DNA of 5,076 nucleotides. It comes from an uncultured Clostridiaceae bacterium. Its GTDB lineage: Bacteria > Bacillota > Clostridia > Lachnospirales > Lachnospiraceae. The stretch spans positions 1 through 5,076 of the forward strand of contig CATLIJ010000209.1 of assembly GCA_949948825.1 (NCBI GenBank), given 5' to 3'. A model generated the notes under the pieces. That model saw only the letters and a program-made list of their open reading frames with translations, made no database searches and was not told where the DNA came from. Positions 1 to 5,076 of the stretch are shown in pieces. Both the position numbers and the translations under genes were made by a program. Numbering within the stretch: the stretch's first letter is position 1; each line of letters begins with the position of its first letter.

Positions 1-2345
1 CTTTTGGTATTTAAAAACACCCCATCCTGCTTTGCAGTGCGGATCTTCCCCGGCAATACAGGCAAAGCATCCGAACTGCTTGCTCTTTTTGTCTCATATA
101 AAGCTTCCTCCTCCCAAAGCTCCTCTTCCTCTAAAATCAAAAGCTCTTCCAGATTCTCTTCTTTTTCCGATTCCTGTTCTGTCCTGACGGATTCAAGATT
201 ACTTCCTGTTGCAGGCTTTCCTTTTGCTGGCTTATCCCTTTCCTCTGCCAAGGTCTCTGTGTCTTCCTCTTCCAAAACTTCTTTTATAGTCAAAGCTTCT
301 GTACCTGCCGCATTGCTCCTGGTTGCAGGGAAAACTTCCTGTACAAAAGGAATCTCCCGGGAAGATTTCTCTGCCTTTTGGCGTTTTCCATCTCCCAGGG
401 CATAATACTGGCTGGAATGAACCGAGACCGTCTCCACTGGCACTGTATCCCGATGAATCCCGTCAAACCGGTTATCAAAGGGTTCATGCAAACGTTCCTG
501 ATTATGAATGATATATCCATTTCTTGCTGACAGCTCCCTTGCAGAATAGTCGTAAACCAGAGAGACAAATTCCTCATAATGCTGATCCCTGTCTTCCATT
601 AAAAGCTCTCTGGCTCCGCCGTCCAGGGAATGATAAAAGCCTCCGGCAGCTGCCAGACTTTCACAAATCTCAATCTGTCTTTCATACTCCTCTCTGGCTT
701 CGTCCCCTTCCCCTTCTTCTCCCTCTTCATCCCCCTCACTCACTGGCTCCGGATGGCCTCCGCAATATCCTTTGGTATAAGAATAATACTTTGTATCTCT
801 GTGGGCGCGAATCTCCGAGGGAAACAGCTGGCCAGCTCCAAGGGAAGACGTTTCCACCAGCCAGCCATCCTTGTCTGTCACCTCCTGATCCTTTTCACAA
901 GGGTCAACTCCACTATTTTCATAAGGACTGTCCCATCCATTCCAGCGCAGGAACTGAGTTCCCGAATCATTGTCCCAGTTGTCATCCTCCAAAATACTGC
1001 CTTCTAACTGGCTGTCATCAAAAGCTTCCAGCACATCAAACCAGGCGCCTTCCAAAGGCTTACCTGTCTCTGCATCCATTTTTCGCAAGTTTACCACATA
1101 GTCTGCCTGCCACTCCTCTGTGTGCAAAAACCGTTCCACGGAATAGGGATTGTTTGGAATGGGAGGTGGCGGCAGGGTCTCTGGCGGCGGCCCCACAAAA
1201 ATCCGGATTCCGTCTTTTAAATTGGCAAGTAGATTTCCCTGAGCAAAGTTTAAGCTCCAGCGGTTGTTTACCTTTACCGGAGTATGAAGCTCTCTTACAC
1301 TTTCCATGCCAATACTTTTTTTGATCACTCCATTGGCATTTTCCAGATCCATCACTGCTATGGGACTGCCTCCCGGCATCAGCCCTGTGGGTGATTTAAA
1401 ATCAATACAGCTCTCTGTCAGTTCATAGCTCCAGTCCTCATAGGTTGTAATGGCTGCTGCCCCAAAAAACTCTCTTGTCTCCAGGGCAATGGGATAACGG
1501 ACATGATACATTCCATCCCCTTCCATGGCAATCAGAGGGAAATATACATATCCATCGTCCGAACACTCTGTGGAATCAGCCGCCACCTTTGCCGTATTCC
1601 ACACATGCTGAAATGCCTCCTCCATTTCCTCGTAAATATCCTCATATACCTGACGGCTTCCCAGCATGGATGGATTGTAATAGGAAGCAGCCTGAGCCAT
1701 ATGCTGCTGGTACATTTTCCAGTCATGCTCCCATTCTCCGGTAAACCGGGTGATTTCCGCCAGACTGCACATAGCCTGACAGAGGCAGTAGGCAGCTGTC
1801 CCGATTACTGGATCTGAATTTACTCCCACGTTTTTCCCTTTATAGTTGGCAGCATAAGACATCATCAGAAAATTAAACCGCTGACAATAAGGATCTGATG
1901 TATGACTCAATACAAATTCCGGCATATTCTGCAAAGTATAAGGTGTTTTCTTTATATACCAGATCCCTGTAAACTCTGCCTTTGCATTGGGATTCTCCGC
2001 CAGCTCTTTGCTGTGGGCAATGCAGTACATATTCTGATACTCATACTCTTCCCACTCTCCACTGGGGCTGTCACTGGTCTGCTGCTTATACTCATTGCCT
2101 CCGCCTTTGGGATAAGTCCTGGTCATCTGGCCCACAAAGTCTGTCCGCTCCAGATCCATTCCATCTTCTGCTGCCAGCTGGTCCCATATTGCCACCAGCT
2201 CCTCACTATAATAAAGTCCGTTTGTTCCAAACGCAACCTCCCCATAAGCTTTCTCTGCCAAAGGCACATATGGCAGAAATGCCATAATAAACAGCACAAA
2301 TGCCAAAACTGCCGCATATCCCCGCCCTGTGACTCTCCCCTTCAT
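1..2345 (-). CDS. Exported Cna-B/SpaA-like surface protein, cysteine-bearing N-terminal domain (3' end outside window)
   Basis: I translated this frame by hand from ATG at 2345-2343 to the left edge: 781 codons, no stop. The start is supported by GGGAGG eight bases upstream, by an in-frame TAA at 2372-2370 with no other ATG between, and by a signal peptide at the N terminus (MKGRVTGRGY, then a hydrophobic core at 11-30). Parts: exported N-terminal domain (about 36-380) with C108, C154, C187, C189 and C193; Pro-rich hinge (385-397); Cna-B/SpaA-like segment with KMDAETGKPLEGAWFDV at 422-438 and TDKDGW at 490-495; a YCGGH motif (527-531); acidic tract (537-553); Tyr-rich unassigned segment (about 580-660); Glu-rich acidic region (689-751). 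Cna-B/SpaA domains commonly form stalks of pili and adhesins stabilised by Lys-Asn isopeptide bonds; whether this one does is not shown. No sorting signal or membrane anchor is visible, so anchoring must be encoded beyond the edge. Surface adhesin or pilin-like role is inferred; substrate unknown. Confidence 0.93.
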   Translation of the reverse strand, partial: MKGRVTGRGYAAVLAFVLFIMAFLPYVPLAEKAYGEVAFGTNGLYYSEELVAIWDQLAAEDGMDLERTDFVGQMTRTYPKGGGNEYKQQTSDSPSGEWEEYEYQNMYCIAHSKELAENPNAKAEFTGIWYIKKTPYTLQNMPEFVLSHTSDPYCQRFNFLMMSYAANYKGKNVGVNSDPVIGTAAYCLCQAMCSLAEITRFTGEWEHDWKMYQQHMAQAASYYNPSMLGSRQVYEDIYEEMEEAFQHVWNTAKVAADSTECSDDGYVYFPLIAMEGDGMYHVRYPIALETREFFGAAAITTYEDWSYELTESCIDFKSPTGLMPGGSPIAVMDLENANGVIKKSIGMESVRELHTPVKVNNRWSLNFAQGNLLANLKDGIRIFVGPPPETLPPPPIPNNPYSVERFLHTEEWQADYVVNLRKMDAETGKPLEGAWFDVLEAFDDSQLEGSILEDDNWDNDSGTQFLRWNGWDSPYENSGVDPCEKDQEVTDKDGWLVETSSLGAGQLFPSEIRAHRDTKYYSYTKGYCGGHPEPVSEGDEEGEEGEGDEAREEYERQIEICESLAAAGGFYHSLDGGARELLMEDRDQHYEEFVSLVYDYSARELSARNGYIIHNQERLHEPFDNRFDGIHRDTVPVETVSVHSSQYYALGDGKRQKAEKSSREIPFVQEVFPATRSNAAGTEALTIKEVLEEEDTETLAEERDKPAKGKPATGSNLESVRTEQESEKEENLEELLILEEEELWEEEALYETKRASSSDALPVLPGKIRTAKQDGVFLNTK
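93..281 (-). other. Glu-rich acidic region (residues 689-751)
   Basis: Residues 689-702 (EVLEEEDTETLAEE) and 723-751 (EQESEKEENLEELLILEEEE and onward) are dominated by glutamate, separated by a short basic stretch with KPAKGKPATG. A second, shorter acidic tract lies at 537-553. The region is probably unstructured or partly coiled-coil and may serve as a spacer near or before the wall. No function can be assigned from sequence. Confidence 0.75.
753..1103 (-). other. Cna-B/SpaA-like domain with an acidic, Trp-rich insertion (about residues 415-531)
   Basis: The first strand motif KMDAETGKPLEGAWFDV (422-438) closely follows the Cna-B/SpaA pattern K-x-D-x-x-T-G-K-P-L-x-G-A-x-F-x-V, and TDKDGW (490-495) matches the later T-D-x-x-G motif. 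K422 is the expected isopeptide lysine. Between them lies an unusually long acidic segment (about 439-489) with four Trp residues or neighbouring aromatics, e.g. DDNWDND and RWNGWDSPYE. The usual closing motif of the type Y-x-L-x-E-x-x-A-P-x-G-Y is not evident; the sequence goes on to YYSYTKGYCGGH instead. So the domain is divergent, or the fold closes differently. Confidence 0.7.
1155..1193 (-). other. Proline-rich hinge (residues 385-397)
   Basis: The segment GPPPETLPPPPIP contains eight prolines in thirteen residues. It separates the cysteine-bearing N-terminal domain from the Cna-B-like part and is likely a stiff extended spacer, as is common between a tip domain and stalk domains in Gram-positive adhesins. 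Confidence 0.8.
1769..2024 (-). other. Cysteine-bearing core of the N-terminal domain; possible divergent thioester domain
   Basis: This stretch runs from C108, in the context MYCIAHSK, to C193, in a cluster AAYCLCQAMC (C187, C189, Q190, C193); C154-Q155 lies between. Thioester domains of Gram-positive adhesins have an N-terminal Tyr-Cys motif and a later Gln motif (TQxA) joined by a Cys-Gln bond. The order and position at the N terminus are compatible, but the second motif reads CQAM, not TQxA, and the spacing (82 residues) is shorter than in the structurally known examples I recall. Disulfide or metal binding through the CxCxxxC cluster are alternatives. The assignment is weak. Confidence 0.3.
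2241..2345 (-). other. Signal peptide of the downstream protein (residues 1-35)
   Basis: Three basic residues in the first eight (K2, R4, R8) are followed by a hydrophobic core AAVLAFVLFIMAFLPYVPLA at residues 11-30. Two cleavage points fit signal peptidase I small-residue preference: after PLA30, or after the A-Y-G ending at 35. No lipobox cysteine is present, so it is not a lipoprotein signal. It directs Sec export. Confidence 0.85.
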
Positions 2346-2353
2346 TTTCCCAG

Positions 2354-2359
2354 CCTCCC
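2354..2359 (-). promoter_or_regulatory. Shine-Dalgarno site of the downstream surface-protein gene
   Basis: GGGAGG lies eight bases before the ATG at 2345. This is a strong, well-spaced ribosome binding site and fixes the start. The whole gap between the two genes (2346-2411) is 66 bases. It shows no credible -35/-10 pair and no hairpin followed by a T run, so the two genes are probably co-transcribed from a promoter beyond the right edge. Confidence 0.85.
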
Positions 2360-2411
2360 ATTTTCCCTCTTACCAGTCCTGGCCATAACCATCATCTGGT
2401 CTGCACTCTTT

Positions 2412-2813
2412 TTACCTTACCTGTAACCTGCCATCCACAATCCGGCGTCCTTTTTCATCCGTAGCTGCGCCATCCGGACCTATACTGTTTTGGAGCAATG
2501 CACCTTTTGTTCCATCTGAAATTTCATTAAAATAATAACAATAAGTAACTCCCTCTGAATCTGTAATCCAATTCCAGCCTGTAAACATTCGTCCCATGGT
2601 TCCGTCTGACACTGGATTCAGATAATAAAATTTTCCATCCACATCCTGATACCATCCACACAGAAGAAATCCGTTTTCATCAAACCGAAACCAGTCATAT
2701 ACATTCTGTCCTGCTTCCACATTGGCATAGGGATTCATCACTGCTGCCCACTGATTGGCATAGTCGCGGGTTCCATCCGAAAACCGCCACTTTCCTTCTC
2801 CATTCTGACTCCA
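2412..2813 (-). other. C-terminal cell-wall-binding (choline-binding-type) repeats (residues 755-887)
   Basis: The region starts at WSQNGEGKWRFSDG and continues with three aromatic-Gly units: DWFRFDENGFLLCGWYQDVDG (794 onward), KFYYLNPVSDGTMGRMFTGW, and YCYYFNEISDGTKGALL. These match the CW_binding/choline-binding repeat pattern widely used by Lachnospiraceae secreted proteins to hold onto wall teichoic or lipoteichoic acids. The protein ends GRRIVDGRLQVR with no hydrophobic tail, so anchorage is non-covalent. Which wall polymer is bound cannot be read from sequence. Confidence 0.88.
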
Positions 2814-5076
2814 GACTCCGGATACCACATAATCCGGCAGTGAGGTCTCTGGCAGCGCTCCCTTAGGCACAGCCGAATCTTTCATTGTCACTACTCCGGT
2901 TGCTCCCGGTTCTTGTCCTGGTCCTGCTGCTTCATTATTTACTCCTGGCCCTGCTGCTCCGTTATTTCCTCCTGGTCCGACCGCTCCATGGTTCGCTCCC
3001 GGCCCTATAGTCCCGCTTTGCACACCAGGTCCTGCCGCTGTGCTGCTGCCTGTGCTTCCCTTGCCGCCTCCGCCGCCCCCGCCGGAAGAACCGCTCCCTT
3101 TATTGCTTGTGGAACTGCTGCGAATTGCATTGGCTTTAAAGGTCAAATGAATCTTACAGGATTTCTTTATCCCGCCGTCTCTTGTCTCTGCTGTGATTGT
3201 CACGGTCTTTTCCCCCTCATAGGGATAGGCTTTCAAAGCCTCCTGAATCCATTTTCCATTGTCAAGAACCGTAATCTTCCCATTGTCAACCGTAATCACA
3301 TCTGGATCTGAGGAATGCCAGAGAACCGTCCGGTCATAAGGCTCATATTTTTCCTCCTTTGCCAAATCCGGCAAAACCTTTGCCACAAGGGTATCTCTGA
3401 CTCCAAATCCAGCCTTGCTCTTCACCGGCGTAAATATCGTTCCAGTATAGTCATAAGACAAATCATAATTCAGATTTTCCTGATTCAAAGAAAGATCCTC
3501 TGGATGAATCACCGTCTCATCCTTTGTCGCAAAACGGATTTCCACCGGACAGGCTGCATAAATGTGTCCATGCGTCTGGTCTTCGCTGACTGCTGTCACA
3601 AGCTCTGTACAGGCTCCGGAGCCAGAAAGCTTCTCATAAGGCTTTGCACTCTTTTTATCCTTGTCCTCCTGAATCAGATTTTGAAGCCATGCAGGATTTT
3701 TCTGTCCATTTGGATCATAGTTTGCTTCCACCTTACAGTCCTGAGTATGATCTCCTGACGGAGTGAGACACAAAATTTTTCCACTCTCCTCATCCTTCCA
3801 GGACACATTCTTAAAAAACGGACGGACAGGTTTTAGGGCAGCAGTGAGAATGAAGGGACTGGAAGCCATCAGGATTTCCTTTGGATTCTTACGGTCTCCT
3901 GTCAGCCTTCTGGTAATGGTAAACTCCATACGGTCCTGGTTTAGACTCATGCCTTCTACCCGCACCGTAGTATTGTCCACAATCTGAAAGGTCACATTTA
4001 CCCGGCAGTTGGCATACACAGACCGGTTATCCACAGATGTTTTTGGATTGGTTGCTGCTGTTGCCACTGCATGTTGGCTGTAAATGGTATTGTTGATTTT
4101 TTCCTGATATTGATTGTCTGCCTGGGCCTGAACTTCCCGCTGGATAATCCCCTGAATAAAATTAGAAGATAGATTGGGCAGAATAACTGCATCTTTGACA
4201 GTATAACCAGTTTCTGACAAATTGGTCAGCAGATTTGCATCATCTATGGACCATTTCATGGTCCGGTCTGCTGTCTGACCAGCTCCATTATGCTCCCCGT
4301 GAATCAGCACTGGCTGCACTTCCACCAAACTGTCCGGATTTTCATCAATATAACGGGCAATTAAAACTCCCTCCTGATTCATCACTTCTGTGACAATCTT
4401 CGGGTCTTTCCTGTCCCCGCTTCGGGTCTGAATCACATGAATGGACGTTTCTGCCGGTTCCACACTCAGTCTGGTCGTAACCTTTATGTATTCCGCATTC
4501 AGCTCTGTATCCCTCTCCGGCATCACAAAGCTGTAAGATCCCCCATTCACATAATCCATAGGCTCTGTCCGTCCCTCTTCATTGATGAAGGTAGGAGCTT
4601 TCACACCGCCGGCAGCCTGACTGTCCACTACCATCTGGTACCGGTTTTCCCCCGTATTTTTCGGTGCAGTAGCCACTGTAACTACAGTCCCCGGCACAAT
4701 TGCCCTTGCATGATCTTTGTCAATGGTTCGGTAATAAGTATTATTGGTTCCGGAAATTGCTGTCAGCGTTGCCACATCCGTGTCAAAGGTTCCATTATCA
4801 TTTCTGGCGTCAATCCGCGGAACTGACACCAGATATCCTCTTACTGGCTGTCCCATATACCCAGGTGCAAAATGATCCGGCTGAAAAGAGATTCCCTTTG
4901 CATAATCAGATGACGTAAAATCCCGGTCTAATTTCTGAGTCACAATATAGCGCACCCCATCTTCCAGTTCTTCGTAAAAATACCTTTCCCCGCTGTGATT
5001 TTCCGTATTTCCTGCCACCAGAGCATATTTTGTCTCATTATCCGTCCAATAGCCAATATGAGCCTGTTTCGTGAAA
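2412..5076 (-). CDS. Large modular surface protein with Ig-like repeats and C-terminal cell-wall-binding repeats (5' end outside window)
   Basis: The frame is open from the right edge to a TAA at 2414-2412, giving 887 visible residues (numbered from the first full codon at 5075). A GTG at 5018 could be taken as a start, but 19 in-frame sense codons precede it up to the edge and no Shine-Dalgarno sequence is evident before it, so it is an internal Val. Order of parts: unassigned stretch (1-127), InlB B-repeat-like module (128-199), three Ig-like modules (203-648), Ser/Gly linker with seven glycines (665-671), five GPG nonapeptides (682-726), then wall-binding repeats (about 755-887) with Trp/Tyr-rich motifs such as FRFDENGFLLCGW and NPVSDGTMG. 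Proteins of this build are secreted and held on the wall non-covalently; a role in adhesion is inferred. No catalytic domain is recognisable. The signal peptide must lie outside the window. The next gene follows 66 bases downstream on the same strand. Ligand and exact family are unknown. Confidence 0.95.
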   Translation of the reverse strand, partial: FTKQAHIGYWTDNETKYALVAGNTENHSGERYFYEELEDGVRYIVTQKLDRDFTSSDYAKGISFQPDHFAPGYMGQPVRGYLVSVPRIDARNDNGTFDTDVATLTAISGTNNTYYRTIDKDHARAIVPGTVVTVATAPKNTGENRYQMVVDSQAAGGVKAPTFINEEGRTEPMDYVNGGSYSFVMPERDTELNAEYIKVTTRLSVEPAETSIHVIQTRSGDRKDPKIVTEVMNQEGVLIARYIDENPDSLVEVQPVLIHGEHNGAGQTADRTMKWSIDDANLLTNLSETGYTVKDAVILPNLSSNFIQGIIQREVQAQADNQYQEKINNTIYSQHAVATAATNPKTSVDNRSVYANCRVNVTFQIVDNTTVRVEGMSLNQDRMEFTITRRLTGDRKNPKEILMASSPFILTAALKPVRPFFKNVSWKDEESGKILCLTPSGDHTQDCKVEANYDPNGQKNPAWLQNLIQEDKDKKSAKPYEKLSGSGACTELVTAVSEDQTHGHIYAACPVEIRFATKDETVIHPEDLSLNQENLNYDLSYDYTGTIFTPVKSKAGFGVRDTLVAKVLPDLAKEEKYEPYDRTVLWHSSDPDVITVDNGKITVLDNGKWIQEALKAYPYEGEKTVTITAETRDGGIKKSCKIHLTFKANAIRSSSTSNKGSGSSGGGGGGGKGSTGSSTAAGPGVQSGTIGPGANHGAVGPGGNNGAAGPGVNNEAAGPGQEPGATGVVTMKDSAVPKGALPETSLPDYVVSGVWSQNGEGKWRFSDGTRDYANQWAAVMNPYANVEAGQNVYDWFRFDENGFLLCGWYQDVDGKFYYLNPVSDGTMGRMFTGWNWITDSEGVTYCYYFNEISDGTKGALLQNSIGPDGAATDEKGRRIVDGRLQVR
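2898..3032 (-). repeat. Five tandem 27-base units encoding GPG nonapeptides (residues 682-726)
   Basis: Five units begin at 3032, 3005, 2978, 2951 and 2924, each exactly 27 bases apart. They encode GPGVQSGTI, GPGANHGAV, GPGGNNGAA, GPGVNNEAA and GPGQEPGAT. The units lie between a Ser/Gly stretch containing seven consecutive glycines (3063-3083) and the wall-binding region, so they form a flexible spacer. Since the unit is a multiple of three, gain or loss of units would alter only spacer length. Confidence 0.9.
3132..3494 (-). repeat. Ig-like module 3 of 3 (residues 528-648), BIG2-like
   Basis: Opens LSLNQENLNY. The Thr-Gly position is kept at the same 15-residue offset, but the GDRK part is lost (YTGTIFTPVK). 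The rest is the most BIG2-like of the three: VLWHSSDPDVITVDNGKITV, then TVTITAET and a closing KSCKIHLTF with C640. It is 121 residues long and is followed by the flexible linker. Confidence 0.75.
3495..3950 (-). repeat. Ig-like module 2 of 3 (residues 376-527)
   Basis: Opens MSLNQDRMEF, with TGDRKNPK 15 residues after the Ser, central Trp in KNVSWKDE, and closing YAACPVEIRF with C509. It is 152 residues long. It also carries LCLTPSGDHTQDC, a close cysteine pair that the other two copies lack. Confidence 0.75.
3951..4469 (-). repeat. Ig-like module 1 of 3 (residues 203-375)
   Basis: First of three tandem related protein modules. It opens LSVEPAETS, has SGDRKDPK exactly 15 residues after the Ser of LSVE, a central Trp in TMKWSIDD, and closes YANCRVNVTF with C357. 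At 173 residues it is the longest copy. The central Trp and closing strand recall BIG2-type bacterial Ig-like domains. The resemblance between copies is at protein level. Confidence 0.75.
4479..4694 (-). other. Divergent InlB B-repeat-like module in the upstream protein (residues 128-199)
   Basis: The module begins PGTVVTVATAP and ends SYSFVMPERDTELNAEYIKV. The pairing of an early V-T-V-x-A-x-P strand with a closing F-x-M-P-x-x-D-x-x-x-x-A-x-Y strand is the signature of the bacterial repeat/divergent InlB B-repeat family, small beta domains used as stalk units in secreted Firmicutes proteins. The typical central Gly-Tyr-x-Phe-x-x-Trp part is weak here. Confidence 0.6.

Noticed and set aside
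197..214. KPATG in the second protein, resembling a sorting motif
   Set aside because: It is followed by a Glu-rich hydrophilic region, not a membrane segment, and the frame continues.
4..405. 133-codon plus-strand open frame, Ser-rich, from a TTG
   Set aside because: Its serine richness is the reverse complement of the Glu-rich region of the minus-strand gene, where GAA/GAG codons read as TTC/CTC and, in the shifted frame, TCT/TCC. No start signal.
290..577. 95-codon minus-strand frame in another phase
   Set aside because: It overlaps the well-supported 781-codon frame on the same strand and has no ribosome binding site or domain.
524..1324. 266-codon plus-strand open frame
   Set aside because: It lies antisense to the long exported-protein frame, has Pro/Leu/His/Ser-rich composition typical of a shadow, and no recognisable domain or ribosome binding site.
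2371..2400. Inverted repeat ACCAG...CTGGT in the gap between the genes
   Set aside because: Only five pairs with a long loop and no T run on the transcribed strand; not a terminator and too weak for a regulatory call.
2370..2414. Thirteen in-frame sense codons after the upstream gene's TAA, ending at a second TAA
   Set aside because: Reading through would add only KECRPDDGYGQDW; the wall-binding region already ends naturally, so a broken C terminus or programmed readthrough is not supported.
1902..2426. 174-codon plus-strand frame with hydrophobic stretches, resembling a membrane protein
   Set aside because: It covers the start, ribosome binding site and signal peptide of the minus-strand gene; hydrophobicity arises from the complement of that strand. 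No family features.
2841..2855. LPETS, resembling an LPxTG sortase motif
   Set aside because: It sits in the linker before the wall-binding repeats, with Ser instead of Gly and no hydrophobic segment and basic tail after it.
2898..3032. Collagen-like segment
   Set aside because: GPG recurs only once per nine residues, without continuous Gly-x-y triplets, so no triple helix is expected.
2913..3758. Two consecutive plus-strand frames (2913-3311 and 3315-3758)
   Set aside because: Both are opposite the modular protein with clear repeats and wall-binding domain on the minus strand; Cys/Ser/Ile-rich translations without domains.

Overview
The window carries two long protein genes, both on the minus strand, reading right to left. 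Both run off the window: the first lacks its 5' end at the right edge and the second lacks its 3' end at the left edge. They are separated by 66 bases and so probably share one transcript. There is no tRNA, rRNA, CRISPR array, insertion sequence or convincing terminator, and I see no credible gene on the plus strand. The style suggests a Gram-positive anaerobe, most likely a gut clostridium of the Lachnospiraceae type: near-balanced base composition, strong GGGAGG-type ribosome binding site, choline-binding-type wall repeats with the phrasing NPVSDGTMG, and Cna-B/SpaA-type surface domains. That assignment is inference from protein style, not a database match.

Right part (2412-5076): the C-terminal 887 residues of a large modular exported surface protein. 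In order it has an unassigned N-terminal stretch, a divergent InlB B-repeat-like module, three tandem Ig-like modules, a Ser/Gly linker with a seven-glycine run, five 9-residue GPG repeats, and a C-terminal cell-wall-binding region of the choline-binding type. The GTG at 5018 is not its start, because the frame stays open to the window edge.

Left part (1-2345): 781 codons of a second exported protein with a clear start, ribosome binding site and signal peptide. It has a Cys-bearing N-terminal domain of about 350 residues, a Pro-rich hinge, a Cna-B/SpaA-like segment, an acidic segment, an unassigned Tyr-rich segment and a second very acidic, Glu-rich region at the edge. Because it has no stop inside the window, a gene caller that needs both ends would miss it and report shadow frames instead.

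Taken together this looks like a cell-surface adhesin or pilin-like locus, with one product held non-covalently by wall-binding repeats and a second bearing an isopeptide-type domain. The two may work together at the surface, but nothing here proves it. The most unusual points are the internal three-module repeat with its fixed-spacing signature, and the cysteine-rich N-terminal domain of the second protein, which might be a divergent thioester domain or might be disulfide- or metal-linked.
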